From positions 62,001 to 126,000 of the forward strand of contig CAVOWK010000015.1 of the NCBI GenBank assembly GCA_963700045.1: DNA of 64,000 nucleotides, given 5' to 3'. Position 1 is the stretch's first letter. Each line of letters opens with the position of its first letter. The stretch is from RPQJ01 sp963700045 (GTDB lineage: Bacteria > Pseudomonadota > Gammaproteobacteria > Steroidobacterales > Steroidobacteraceae). Both the position numbers and the translations under genes were made by a program. This document shows positions 8,462 to 16,809 of this stretch, piece after piece. The notes beneath the pieces are model-generated. The model made no database searches, had not been told where the DNA came from, and saw only the letters and a program-made list of their open reading frames with translations.

Positions 8462-9340
8462 TCAGGCTCGACGCAGCACGCGGCCGGCGACCGACTGCAA
8501 CTTGGCGACCAGCGCAGGATCGCGCGCGTCGGGGTGCGTGAGGATCGCGCCGTCGAGCGCACGGTCGGAACCCACCGGACAGGGCACACGCTCCGCCGGA
8601 AAATCCCGCGCCAGCCGCGCAAACACACGCTGCGCCTTGCCGTTGTTCTCCGCCATCACGCGCAGCAGGCTCGCGACGTCGACGGCGCCATGCACCTCGT
8701 GCCAGCAGTCGTAATCGGTCACCATGGCAATCACCGCATAGGTGATCTCGGCCTCGCGCGCCAGCTTGGCTTCGGGCATCGACGTCATGTGGATGACGTC
8801 GTAGCCGAGCTGCTGGTAAGTCAGCGATTCCGGCAACGTCGAAAACTGCGGACCTTCCATGCAGACGGCCACGCCGCCGCGCTGGCAGGGAATGCCCTCG
8901 GCCCGGACGGCGCGTTCGATCAGGTCCTGCAGCGCCGGCCCCACCGGATGCGCCAGCGACACGTGCGCGACGCAGCCGGTACCGAAGAACGTGCTGGCGC
9001 GGTGTACGGTGCGATCGACGAAGTTGTCGACCAGTACGAACGTCCCCGGGCTCAAGGCTTCCCGGTACGAGCCACAGGCAGAGAACGACACCAGATCGGT
9101 CACGCCGAGTTGCTTCATTGCATCGACGTTGGCGCGGTAGTTGATCTCGTGGGGCGGGATGCGGTGGCCGCGCCCGTGCCGCGGCAGGAACACGACCCTG
9201 GTCGTCCCGACTCGTCCGACGCACAAATTGTCGGACGGTTCGCCCCAGGGCGTCATGACTGTCTGCTCGCGCACGTCCTCGATGCCGGGCAGACCGTAGA
9301 TGCCCGACCCGCCGATGATTCCCAACACTGCCTTTGCCAT
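8462..9340 (-). CDS. mtnP: S-methyl-5'-thioadenosine phosphorylase
   Basis: A 292-residue trimeric-type purine nucleoside phosphorylase. It splits methylthioadenosine (from polyamine or quorum-signal synthesis) into adenine and methylthioribose-1-phosphate, the substrate of the next gene product. Motifs: GGSGIYGLPG at the N terminus, PRHGRGHRIPPHEINYRAN, CMEGPQFST and PEAKLAREAEI. TDYDCW carries the aspartates that favour 6-aminopurines, as in MTA phosphorylases rather than inosine phosphorylases. ATG at 9340 starts directly at the conserved beta strand. First gene of the mtnP-mtnA-aldolase operon; its promoter should lie in the 128-base divergent gap. Confidence 0.94.
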   Translation of the reverse strand: MAKAVLGIIGGSGIYGLPGIEDVREQTVMTPWGEPSDNLCVGRVGTTRVVFLPRHGRGHRIPPHEINYRANVDAMKQLGVTDLVSFSACGSYREALSPGTFVLVDNFVDRTVHRASTFFGTGCVAHVSLAHPVGPALQDLIERAVRAEGIPCQRGGVAVCMEGPQFSTLPESLTYQQLGYDVIHMTSMPEAKLAREAEITYAVIAMVTDYDCWHEVHGAVDVASLLRVMAENNGKAQRVFARLARDFPAERVPCPVGSDRALDGAILTHPDARDPALVAKLQSVAGRVLRRA

Positions 9341-9468
9341 GCCTGCCGCCCTGTCGCCTGGTGCGCCGCAGATTAAACGAGACCGCGCGCCATCGGGAAC
9401 CGGGGTTTTCCGCGCGCCCCGGGTCCCGGCATGAGACCATGGATGCGTTTCGCAGAGGGCCTGCAGCC

Positions 9469-10686
9469 ATGCATCGATACGCAACCTTGCTCATCGCCGC
9501 AGGAGGCTCGCTTTCTGCGAGCGCCGCGGACGTGGTGGCGCCGAGGCCCGATCCACGACCCGTCGCCCTCGTCGCCGGTCTCGAAGACGGCCCTTTGAAA
9601 CGGGAACTGGCGACCTGCACCGACAATCCGGTCCGTCGCACGTCGTTTTCGCTCGGCCATCGCGGCGCGCCGCTGCACTATCCCGAGCACACGCGCGAAT
9701 CGTACGTCGCGGCGGCGGCGATGGGTGCGGGAATCATCGAGTGCGACGTGACGTTCACGCGCGACAGGCAACTCGTCTGCCGCCACGCGCAGGACGATCT
9801 GCACACGACGACGGACATCCTGCTGACACCCCTCGCTGCGCGCTGTGCGGAGCCCTTTCGCCCGGCGCAGTTCGATGCCCAGGGCGCACTGACCGCGCCC
9901 GCCTCGGCACAATGCCGCACGAGCGACATCACGCTCGCCGAGTTCCGCACGCTGCGCGGCAAGCGCGACGGCTTCGACCCGCGTGCGCGCACCGTCGAAG
10001 ACTACGTCTGGGGCGGCAAGGCGGCTTTCGATGCCCTGGGCCCCAGCACCGGCACCCTGATGTCGCACCTGGACAGCATCGAACTGTTCCGGCAACTGGG
10101 CGTGCAGATGGTTCCCGAACTGAAACAACCCGTGGTCACCATGCCGTACGACGGCATGAGCCAGCAGCAGTTCGCGCAGCGCCTGATCGACGATTACAGA
10201 GCGGCCGGCGTACCGCCAGGCTCGGTGTGGCCGCAGTCGTTCGACCTCGGCGACATACTCTACTGGATCGAACGCGAACCCGAATTCGGCCGGCAGGCCG
10301 TCTACCTCGAGGATGCCGAGAACGTGGCCCAGCTGCCCGATGCCGTGGAGTTCAGGCGCCTGCAGGCGCAGGGCGTCCGCATCTGGGCGCCCCCGCTGTT
10401 CGCCTTGCTGGCGCTCGACGACCGCGGGGCGATTGTCCCGTCGCGAAGCGCGCGCGATGCGCGGGCCGCCGGACTCGAACTGGTCGCCTGGAGCCTCGAA
10501 CGCTCCGGCACGCTGGGTGCCGGCCAGAACGGCTGGTACTACCAGAGCATCGACACCGCCCTGCGCAACGACAGCGACGTCCTGAAGGTGCTGGACGTGC
10601 TGGCACGGCAGGTCCAGGTGCGCGCCGTGTTCAGCGACTGGCCCGCCACGACCACCTTCTACGCCAACTGCACCGGCCTCGACTGA
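9469..10686 (+). CDS. glycerophosphodiester phosphodiesterase, exported
   Basis: A 405-residue enzyme hydrolysing glycerophosphodiesters to glycerol-3-phosphate and an alcohol. The TIM-barrel signature is complete: H64-R65 (GHRGAP), the PEHT motif, E91 and D93 (IECDVTF) and a second catalytic histidine H106. A hydrophobic N terminus ending in ASA (about residues 1-20) predicts export to the periplasm. A long insertion after H106, with paired cysteines, resembles periplasmic GlpQ-like enzymes rather than the short cytosolic UgpQ type. ATG at 9469 was chosen because it begins the signal peptide. Confidence 0.9.
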   Translation: MHRYATLLIAAGGSLSASAADVVAPRPDPRPVALVAGLEDGPLKRELATCTDNPVRRTSFSLGHRGAPLHYPEHTRESYVAAAAMGAGIIECDVTFTRDRQLVCRHAQDDLHTTTDILLTPLAARCAEPFRPAQFDAQGALTAPASAQCRTSDITLAEFRTLRGKRDGFDPRARTVEDYVWGGKAAFDALGPSTGTLMSHLDSIELFRQLGVQMVPELKQPVVTMPYDGMSQQQFAQRLIDDYRAAGVPPGSVWPQSFDLGDILYWIEREPEFGRQAVYLEDAENVAQLPDAVEFRRLQAQGVRIWAPPLFALLALDDRGAIVPSRSARDARAAGLELVAWSLERSGTLGAGQNGWYYQSIDTALRNDSDVLKVLDVLARQVQVRAVFSDWPATTTFYANCTGLD

Positions 10687-10734
10687 GCCCGGCTGCCCCC
10701 CTGCCCGCGCGTCGTCAGCAATACAGGAGCCGTC

Positions 10735-11226
10735 TTGAAGACCCTGTTGATCGTCTACCACTCGATGACGGGCGGCACGCGGCAGATGGCCGAGGCCGCA
10801 GAGCGTGGCGCTGCCATCGAGCCTGCCGTGCGCACGGTCCTGCTCCATGCGCGAGACGCGCAACCGGACGACGTACTCGGCGCCGACGGCTACCTCTTCG
10901 CCACGCCCGAGAACCTGGCCTCGATGAGCGGCCTGATGAAGGACTTCTTCGATCGCACCTATTACGCCGCGCTCGATCGCGTGAACGGCAGGCCCTATGC
11001 GGTGATGGTCTGCGCGGGCAGTGATGGCCAGGGCGCAATCCGCCAGCTCGAACGCATCGCGCTCGGCTGGCGGCTCAAGCCGGTCGCGCCGCCAGTGCTC
11101 GTCATCACCCATGCGCAGGCTGCAGCGGACATCCTGCGGACCAAGGTCATCGAACCAGCGGACCGGCAGCGTTGCGAGGAACTCGGCGGTACGCTGGCGG
11201 CCGGGCTGGGGCTCGGCCTGTTCTAG
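10735..11226 (+). CDS. flavodoxin-fold / NADPH-dependent FMN reductase-like protein
   Basis: A 163-residue protein that starts with the flavodoxin phosphate-loop strand (LIVYHSMTGGTRQMAEA) and keeps an aromatic-bearing FMN loop (FATPENLASMSG) and a DRVNGRPYAVMV strand. It probably binds FMN and transfers electrons or reduces a quinone; the partner is unknown. The start codon is TTG at 10735, supported by a CAGGAG site six bases upstream. It lies 48 bases after the phosphodiesterase gene. Confidence 0.8.
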   Translation: MKTLLIVYHSMTGGTRQMAEAAERGAAIEPAVRTVLLHARDAQPDDVLGADGYLFATPENLASMSGLMKDFFDRTYYAALDRVNGRPYAVMVCAGSDGQGAIRQLERIALGWRLKPVAPPVLVITHAQAAADILRTKVIEPADRQRCEELGGTLAAGLGLGLF

Positions 11227-11313
11227 GTCGCGCAGGCTGACGCCCGTGGCATTTGTGCGATGCTCCGCCGCCATGAACTGCGGCCCGCATCCCTCGCTTC
11301 ACGAACCGACTCG

Positions 11314-11865
11314 ATGAATTTCCTCTACCGCTTCGTCAAAGGCGTCGACACCGTCAACGACTGGATCGGCCGCACCGTCGCATGGCTGACGCTCGGTTGC
11401 GTCCTCACCTGCTTCACGGTCGTCGTGCTGCGCTATGCCTTCAACCTCGGCTTCCCGTGGATGCAGGAACTCTACGTCTGGCAGCACGCCGCGGTCTTCA
11501 TGGCCGGCGCCGGTTACACGATGCTGCATCGCGGGCACGTCAACGTCGACGTGATGTACGGCAAGCTCGGTGACCGGGGCAAGGCGTGGATCGACATCCT
11601 CGGTACGCTTTTCCTGCTGTTTCCCTGGCTCGCGATCCTTGCCGTGACCTCTGCGCCGTTCGTGCTGTCGTCCTGGGGCATCCGTGAATCCTCGGCCACG
11701 GCGGACGGGATGCCCGGGCTGTACCTGCTGAAGTCGCTGTTGTGGGTGCTGTGCGCGCTGCTGTTCGTGCAGGGGCTCGCGCTGATCGCGCGGCGCTCGC
11801 TGTACCTCGCAGGCCATCCAATCTTCGATCACGACGAGGACAAGGTGACGGATGAGCGCATCTAG
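11314..11865 (+). CDS. dctQ: TRAP transporter small permease (DctQ type)
   Basis: A 183-residue inner-membrane protein with four membrane segments and the DctQ signature around FPWMQELYVWQHAAVFMAGAGY and the RGHVNVDV motif. With the large permease 24 bases downstream and the separate binding protein it makes a secondary, sodium- or proton-driven importer of organic acids. The SSWGIRESS sequence before the last helix resembles the mannitol/chloroaromatic (FcbT2-like) subgroup. ATG at 11314 fits the family N terminus. Confidence 0.9.
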   Translation: MNFLYRFVKGVDTVNDWIGRTVAWLTLGCVLTCFTVVVLRYAFNLGFPWMQELYVWQHAAVFMAGAGYTMLHRGHVNVDVMYGKLGDRGKAWIDILGTLFLLFPWLAILAVTSAPFVLSSWGIRESSATADGMPGLYLLKSLLWVLCALLFVQGLALIARRSLYLAGHPIFDHDEDKVTDERI

Positions 11866-11889
11866 GCGCAGCCGCGGCAGGCACCCGCA

Positions 11890-13461
11890 ATGAACGCCGT
11901 GCTGATCGGGGAGGTGCTCGCCGTCGCGATGTTTGCGACGACGATCGGCGCCGTGCTGCTCGGCTATCCGGTGGCGTTCACGCTCGCCGGCGTCGGACTG
12001 ATCTTTGCGACGCTCGGCATCGTGCTCGGCGTATTCGACGTCGCGATTCTCTCCGCCCTGGTCGGACGTTACTTCGGCACGATGACCAACGAGACGCTGG
12101 TGGCCGTGCCGCTCTTCGTGTTCATGGGCGTGATGCTCGAACGCTCGAAGATCGCCGAGGCCTTGCTCACCACCATGGGCGAGTTGTTCGGGTCGTTGCG
12201 CGGCGGCCTCGGGTATTCCGTGGTGATCGTGGGCGCGCTGCTGGCAGCGTCGACGGGCATCGTCGGCGCCACCGTCGTGACGATGGGATTGTTGTCGCTG
12301 CCCGCGATGATGCGCGCGGGTTACGACCCTAAACTCGCCGCCGGCACCATCTGCGCGGCGGGCACGCTGGGGCAGATCATTCCGCCGTCGACGGTGCTGA
12401 TCTTCGTCGGCGACATCCTGCAGGGCGCCAATCAGCAGGCGCAGCTCGAACTCGGCAACCTGTCGCCGGATCCGATCTCGGTCGGGCAGTTGTTTGCCGG
12501 CGCCATGCTGCCGGGCCTGGTGCTGGTGGGCCTGTACCTGCTGTGGATCCTGGCGAAATCGATCTTCGACCCGAAGTCGTGCCCGCCGCTCGCAATGAAC
12601 GACGTCCAGCGCGCCGGACTCGCGGGACGCGTCGTCAAGGCGCTGGCGCCACCGCTGCTGCTGATCCTGTCAGTACTCGGCTCCATCCTGGCCGGTGTCG
12701 CGACGCCCACGGAATCCGCGTCCGTGGGTGCGGTCGGCGCGATGCTGCTGTCCGCGGCCAACCGCAGCTTCAGCCTCTCGATCCTGCGCGAGGTGATGCG
12801 GACGACGCTGACGATCAGTTCGATGGTGTTCGTGATCCTGCTCGGCGCCAGCGTGTTCAGCCTCGTGTTCCGCGGGCTCGGTGGCGAGAACCTGGTGCAC
12901 GCGGCGTTGTCGTCACTGCCGGGCGGCACGTTCACGGCCGTGCTCGCCGTGATGCTGGTGATCTTCTTCCTGGGTTTCTTCCTCGACACGTTCGAGATCA
13001 TCTTCGTCGTCGTGCCGATCGCCGCGCCGGCGCTGATCAAGATGGGGGTCGATCCGGTCTGGCTCGGCGTGATGATCGGCGTGAACCTGCAGACGAGTTT
13101 CCTGACGCCGCCCTTTGGATTTGCGCTGTTCTACCTGCGTGGCGTGGCTGGGAAGATGCTCACGACGCTCGACATCTACAAGGGCGTGGTGCCTTTCGTC
13201 GTGCTGCAGGTGATCGGGCTCGGCGTGCTGTGGGCGATGCCGGCTCTCGCGACGTACCTGCCTGACAGGTTGTTCGCGCACGCCGCGCCGTTGCAGGAGG
13301 ACACGCGCGGCCCGAGCCTCCCGACGACGCCGTCAGGTTCGCCGGTGACGGACGATTTCAGCGACCTGTTCGACGGACCTGCTCCGCACCAGCCGCGTCC
13401 CTACCAGGACGACCTGCAGGATCTGTTCCCGCCGGAAGCCGAGCAAGCCGGGAAGGAATAG
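11890..13461 (+). CDS. dctM: TRAP transporter large permease (DctM type)
   Basis: A 523-residue polytopic membrane protein. Typical DctM segments are visible: GYPVAFTLAGVG, the substrate/ion-site stretch ASTGIVGATVVTMGLLSLP, GTLGQIIPPSTVLIFVGD, and a late LQTSFLTPPFGFALFYLRG. It should carry the transport channel. Beyond the last helix is a soluble proline- and aspartate-rich tail of about 60 residues, common in FcbT3-like members. Forms a dctQM unit; the binding-protein gene lies immediately downstream on the other strand. Confidence 0.93.
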   Translation: MNAVLIGEVLAVAMFATTIGAVLLGYPVAFTLAGVGLIFATLGIVLGVFDVAILSALVGRYFGTMTNETLVAVPLFVFMGVMLERSKIAEALLTTMGELFGSLRGGLGYSVVIVGALLAASTGIVGATVVTMGLLSLPAMMRAGYDPKLAAGTICAAGTLGQIIPPSTVLIFVGDILQGANQQAQLELGNLSPDPISVGQLFAGAMLPGLVLVGLYLLWILAKSIFDPKSCPPLAMNDVQRAGLAGRVVKALAPPLLLILSVLGSILAGVATPTESASVGAVGAMLLSAANRSFSLSILREVMRTTLTISSMVFVILLGASVFSLVFRGLGGENLVHAALSSLPGGTFTAVLAVMLVIFFLGFFLDTFEIIFVVVPIAAPALIKMGVDPVWLGVMIGVNLQTSFLTPPFGFALFYLRGVAGKMLTTLDIYKGVVPFVVLQVIGLGVLWAMPALATYLPDRLFAHAAPLQEDTRGPSLPTTPSGSPVTDDFSDLFDGPAPHQPRPYQDDLQDLFPPEAEQAGKE

Positions 13462-13531
13462 CAAACCAGCGGCGAGTCACGCGCAGCGAACACGTATCGG
13501 TACCGGATGGGTGGCGCGCGGCCGGAAGTCG

Positions 13532-14632
13532 CTATTGCAGCTTGAACTCGAACGGCAGCCGTCGCGCGTTGACGAACGCCTGCTCGCCAACGCGCGTCCA
13601 CGGAATGACGTCTTTCCGGAACGCCAGGAAGTCTTCGATGATGCGGCGGACGATGCGGTTCGGCGAGGTGTCGCCTGCGTGAATCTCGTTCAGCACCTCG
13701 TTCGACTTCTCGCCGCACGCGATCAGCACCTCTTCCGGCAGGCTGCGCACGATCACGCCGTGCTTCTGCACGAGTGTCCGCAGCGCCGGGCCCGACTGCG
13801 CGGTGTACTCGGCGTACATGTCGGTCGTCGCGGCATCCGCGGCCGATCGCACGATCGCCTGCAGCTCGGGCGTGAGCGAGCGCCAGGCCTGCTCGTTGAC
13901 GATGAGTTGCAACGCGGGCCCAGGCTCGTGGTAACCGGGCGAATAGTAGTACCGGCAGACCTGGTAGAAGCCGAGCGCGAGGTCGTTGTACGGGCCGACC
14001 CATTCGGCGCCGTCGATCGCGCCAGACTGCAACGCGGGGAAGATCTCACCGCCCGGCAACGAGACGGGAGTGACACCGAGCTTCTGCAGCACGCGGCCCT
14101 GGTTGCCCGGCGTGCGGAACTTCAGGCCGTCGAGGTCGGCGAGCGAGCGGATTTCGCGGCGGAACCAGCCGAACATCTGCGTGCCGGTGCTGCCCGCCTG
14201 GAAGCCGCGGATGCCGAACGGCGCATACAGCTCGTCCCAGAGCTTCTGGCCGTTGCCGTGCTTGATCCAGGCGGCCATCTCACCCATGGTGAAACCGAAC
14301 GGAAAAGCCGTGAAGAACGCGCAGCCTTCCGACTTGCCCGTGTGGTAGTAGGCGGCGTCGTGCCCCATCTGCGCGGTGCCGTTCGCGACCGCACCGAAGC
14401 ATTCGAGCGCGGGCACGAGTTCGCCGGCCGAGTACACCTTGACGGTCAACCGCCCGCCACTCATCGCGGTGATGTTCGCCGCGAGCCGTTCGGCGCCGGT
14501 GCCCAGGCCCGGCAAGCCCCTGGGCCAGCTGGTGACCATGCGCCATTCCATCAGGCCCTTGGAAATGGCCGGCGCGGAAAAGGCGGCCGTGCCGCCAAGC
14601 ACGGCGGCCTTGAGTAACGACCTGCGTTTCAC
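13532..14632 (-). CDS. dctP: TRAP transporter substrate-binding protein (DctP/FcbT1-like)
   Basis: A 366-residue periplasmic binding protein. The N terminus KRRSLLKAAVLGG has a twin-arginine look and is followed by a cleavage region; the mature protein has the TRAP fold with the ligand arginine/asparagine region FRTPGNQGRVLQKLG and the DGAEWVGPYNDLALG helix. It resembles the mannitol/chloroaromatic group (COG4663), so an organic acid is likely but unproven. Start is GTG at 14632, with GAGGAA eight bases before it. Unusually, it points toward dctQM (tail to tail), with only 70 bases between the stop codons. Confidence 0.9.
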   Translation of the reverse strand: MKRRSLLKAAVLGGTAAFSAPAISKGLMEWRMVTSWPRGLPGLGTGAERLAANITAMSGGRLTVKVYSAGELVPALECFGAVANGTAQMGHDAAYYHTGKSEGCAFFTAFPFGFTMGEMAAWIKHGNGQKLWDELYAPFGIRGFQAGSTGTQMFGWFRREIRSLADLDGLKFRTPGNQGRVLQKLGVTPVSLPGGEIFPALQSGAIDGAEWVGPYNDLALGFYQVCRYYYSPGYHEPGPALQLIVNEQAWRSLTPELQAIVRSAADAATTDMYAEYTAQSGPALRTLVQKHGVIVRSLPEEVLIACGEKSNEVLNEIHAGDTSPNRIVRRIIEDFLAFRKDVIPWTRVGEQAFVNARRLPFEFKLQ

Positions 14633-14785
14633 CCGCGATTCCTCACTGGACGATGCCTGCTGACCGTCGACATACGATAGCAGCACGCGCGTGGCAACGT
14701 ACTCCGCCCGCACGCAGATCACTTGACACCGCTGACCCGCCATAGGACGGTGCGCGCCACTTTGCCATTCCCGGAGCTTCCCCAC

Positions 14786-16144
14786 GTGGCCAATTCGCAT
14801 GAGCTGAGCCGGACCCTGCTGCCGCGCCACATCACGATGATCACGATCGGCGGCGTCATCGGCGCAGGCCTGTTCGTCGGCAGCAGCGCCGCCATCGCAG
14901 CGGCCGGTCCCGCGGCCCTGTTGTCGTACATCCTGGCGGGCACGATCGTCTTCATCGTGATGCGCATGCTCGGCGAGATGGCCATCACGCATCCGGGCGT
15001 ACGCACCTTCACCGAGTTTTCGCGCGCGGGGCTCGGTGACGCGGCCGGCTTCATTGCCGGCTGGCTCTACTGGTACTTCTGGATCGTGGTGGTGCCGATC
15101 GAAGCGATCGCCGGCGCCCAGATACTGCAGCTGTGGATCGAGCTGCCGATGTGGCAGATCGGGCTGGCGCTGATGGCCGTCATGACGGCCGTCAACCTGC
15201 TCTCGGCGCGCTCTTACGGCGAGTTCGAGTTCTGGTTCTCGTCGATCAAGGTGGCCGCCATCGTCGCCTTCATCCTGGTTGCGGCGGCTTTCGCCTTCGG
15301 CCTGACTTCGCCTCACGGCGCGACGTTCGCGAACCTCACGGACCATGGCGGCTTCGCTCCCAAGGGCTGGGTGCCGGTGGTGGCCACTGTGACGACGGTG
15401 TTCTTCTCGCTCGTGGGCGCCGAGATCACGACGGTCGCAGCGGCCGAATCGAAGGATCCGGAGAAAGCCGTAGTGCGCATGGCCACGACGATCACGTGGC
15501 GCATCCTGCTGTTCTACGTGGTGTCGCTGGGGCTGATCGTCTGCGTCGTCGCCTGGCCGATGGTCAAGCCGGGCGAGTCGCCGTTCACGCTGGCGCTGAA
15601 CGTCATGGGGTTCAAGTGGGGCAGCGCGGTGATGAGCTTCATCATCCTGACCGCCGTGCTCTCGTGCCTGAATTCCGCGGTGTACGTCTGCTCGCGCGTG
15701 CTGCACGTAATGGCGGACCGCGGCGACGCGCCGCGCTGGCTGGCCGAAGTGAACTCCCGGCGCGTGCCCGCGCGCTCGATCCTGCTGGGCTCGGTGGTCG
15801 GCGTGATCGGCGTCGTCATCGCCATCGTCTCGCCCAACCGGGTCTTCGCCTTCCTGATCAGCACCACAGGCACGGTGATCCTGTTCGTGTACCTGATGAC
15901 GGCCTTCGCGCACGTCCGGCTGCGCCGCCGGCATCCGGAGACCGAGACCAAGGCCGTGCGCGTCTGGCTGTTCCCCTGGCTGAGCTACGTGACCATCGGC
16001 GCCATGTTCGCGGTGCTGCTGGCGATGGCGTTGACCCCGGAGCTTGCGAGCCAGTTTTATTTCAGCCTGCTGACGCTCGCGGTCGTCGTGGGCTCGTACT
16101 ACGCCTTCCGCAGGCCGCGCGGTCGTTTGCACGCCGGCGACTGA
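14786..16144 (+). CDS. APC-superfamily amino-acid permease
   Basis: About 452 residues with twelve predicted helices. The substrate-binding signature of the amino acid transporter (AAT) branch, GGVIGAGLFVGSSAAIAAAG, occurs in helix 1, and the helix 6 region FSLVGAEITTVAAAESKDPE is equally typical. GabP, AnsP and lysine permeases are the closest types by motif; substrate not assigned. GTG at 14786 (GGAG at 14772) is preferred over an upstream TTG at 14723 because the preceding stretch is not membrane-like. Transcribed away from dctP. Confidence 0.9.
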   Translation: MANSHELSRTLLPRHITMITIGGVIGAGLFVGSSAAIAAAGPAALLSYILAGTIVFIVMRMLGEMAITHPGVRTFTEFSRAGLGDAAGFIAGWLYWYFWIVVVPIEAIAGAQILQLWIELPMWQIGLALMAVMTAVNLLSARSYGEFEFWFSSIKVAAIVAFILVAAAFAFGLTSPHGATFANLTDHGGFAPKGWVPVVATVTTVFFSLVGAEITTVAAAESKDPEKAVVRMATTITWRILLFYVVSLGLIVCVVAWPMVKPGESPFTLALNVMGFKWGSAVMSFIILTAVLSCLNSAVYVCSRVLHVMADRGDAPRWLAEVNSRRVPARSILLGSVVGVIGVVIAIVSPNRVFAFLISTTGTVILFVYLMTAFAHVRLRRRHPETETKAVRVWLFPWLSYVTIGAMFAVLLAMALTPELASQFYFSLLTLAVVVGSYYAFRRPRGRLHAGD

Positions 16145-16155
16145 GGCAGGAGAAA

Positions 16156-16181
16156 GGACCCGCCGCCTGCGCGCCGGGTCC
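16156..16181. terminator. hairpin between convergent genes
   Basis: A perfect seven-base inverted repeat (GGACCCG / CGGGTCC) with a twelve-base GC-rich loop sits just after the permease stop and before the stop of the convergent gene. Position suggests a shared terminator, but neither strand shows a clear T run, so it may be only a structured spacer. Confidence 0.4.
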
Positions 16182-16207
16182 CGGCCCTGAGACAGTTCCG
16201 TCGCGAA

Positions 16208-16683
16208 TCAGCCGCCGTCGCCGCGGGTCACGGTCTTGATGCAGCTCTGCGCTGCCTGGTCGCACGAGACGTCGACGCCACGCTCCTTGACCTGGCCGTC
16301 CGGCAACGTCCGCGTGACATCGCGCGTGTAGCCGTCGATTCCGTGCGCTGGGTGATGGTGTCGACGGTCGTGCTCCTGCCTTCCGGACCGGTCCGCACGG
16401 CATTGCGATTGCGAGTGCCGGAAGCCTGGTCGCTGGTCACCACGACGTCGCGCGAAGCCGACTGGCCGTTCGCGTTCTGCCAATGGTCCTGTCGCGTGTG
16501 CCCGTTCGGCGTCCGCTGGACCTGCGTCGAGCGCGACCAGTTGCCGCCGGCGCCCTGCCCTGCAGCGGCCTTGTGCTTGCCGCCGCTGCCGGCATTTGCG
16601 GCCGAACCGACGGCGCCGAAAAGCAGCAGCGTCGCCGCGATGCCAATGACTCTGGCGGTCCGGGTGAAGTTCACATAAGACAT
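16208..16683 (-). CDS. small exported protein, frameshifted
   Basis: The ATG at 16683 has an AAGGA site and a good signal peptide (VIGIAATLLLFGAVGSAANA). The mature part is Ser/Thr/Arg-rich with repeats of the TxxxRxxxVT(S/R)xxxGxxR kind. This frame runs to about 16340, after which the repeat pattern and the terminal Cys-bearing part (DGYTRDVTRTLPDGQ to KTVTRGDGG) continue in the next frame to the stop at 16208. One missing G in the GG at about 16337-16342 would restore a single protein of about 158 residues. I recognise the repeat style from uncharacterised exported proteins of proteobacteria but no function. Confidence 0.6.
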
Positions 16684-16742
16684 GTTCGTATCCTTGTTGC
16701 GTGAGGGGCATGAGGTGCGCACATGCCTCTCAACGCGGCACC

Positions 16743-16768
16743 GCCCGGTTCGTTGACACGAACCGGGC
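16743..16768 (-). terminator. strong hairpin downstream of the metal ABC permease
   Basis: A perfect ten-base stem (GCCCGGTTCG / CGAACCGGGC) with a six-base loop lies 42 bases after the ABC permease stop and 60 bases before the next minus-strand start. Its position fits a terminator of the metal-uptake operon. There is no U tract after it, so intrinsic termination is not certain. Confidence 0.6.
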
Positions 16769-16809
16769 AGGGCCAGGGACAGGTCCTGCGGACGCGCCGG
16801 CAGGCAGCC

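Noticed and set aside
9373..11274. 633-residue minus-strand frame opposite the phosphodiesterase and flavodoxin genes
   Set aside because: Both plus-strand genes have intact motifs and ribosome-binding sites; the minus frame shows none.
14633..16132. Upstream extension of the DctP frame across the APC permease
   Set aside because: DctP has a clear GTG start with ribosome-binding site and signal peptide at 14632; the extension is antisense to a twelve-helix permease.
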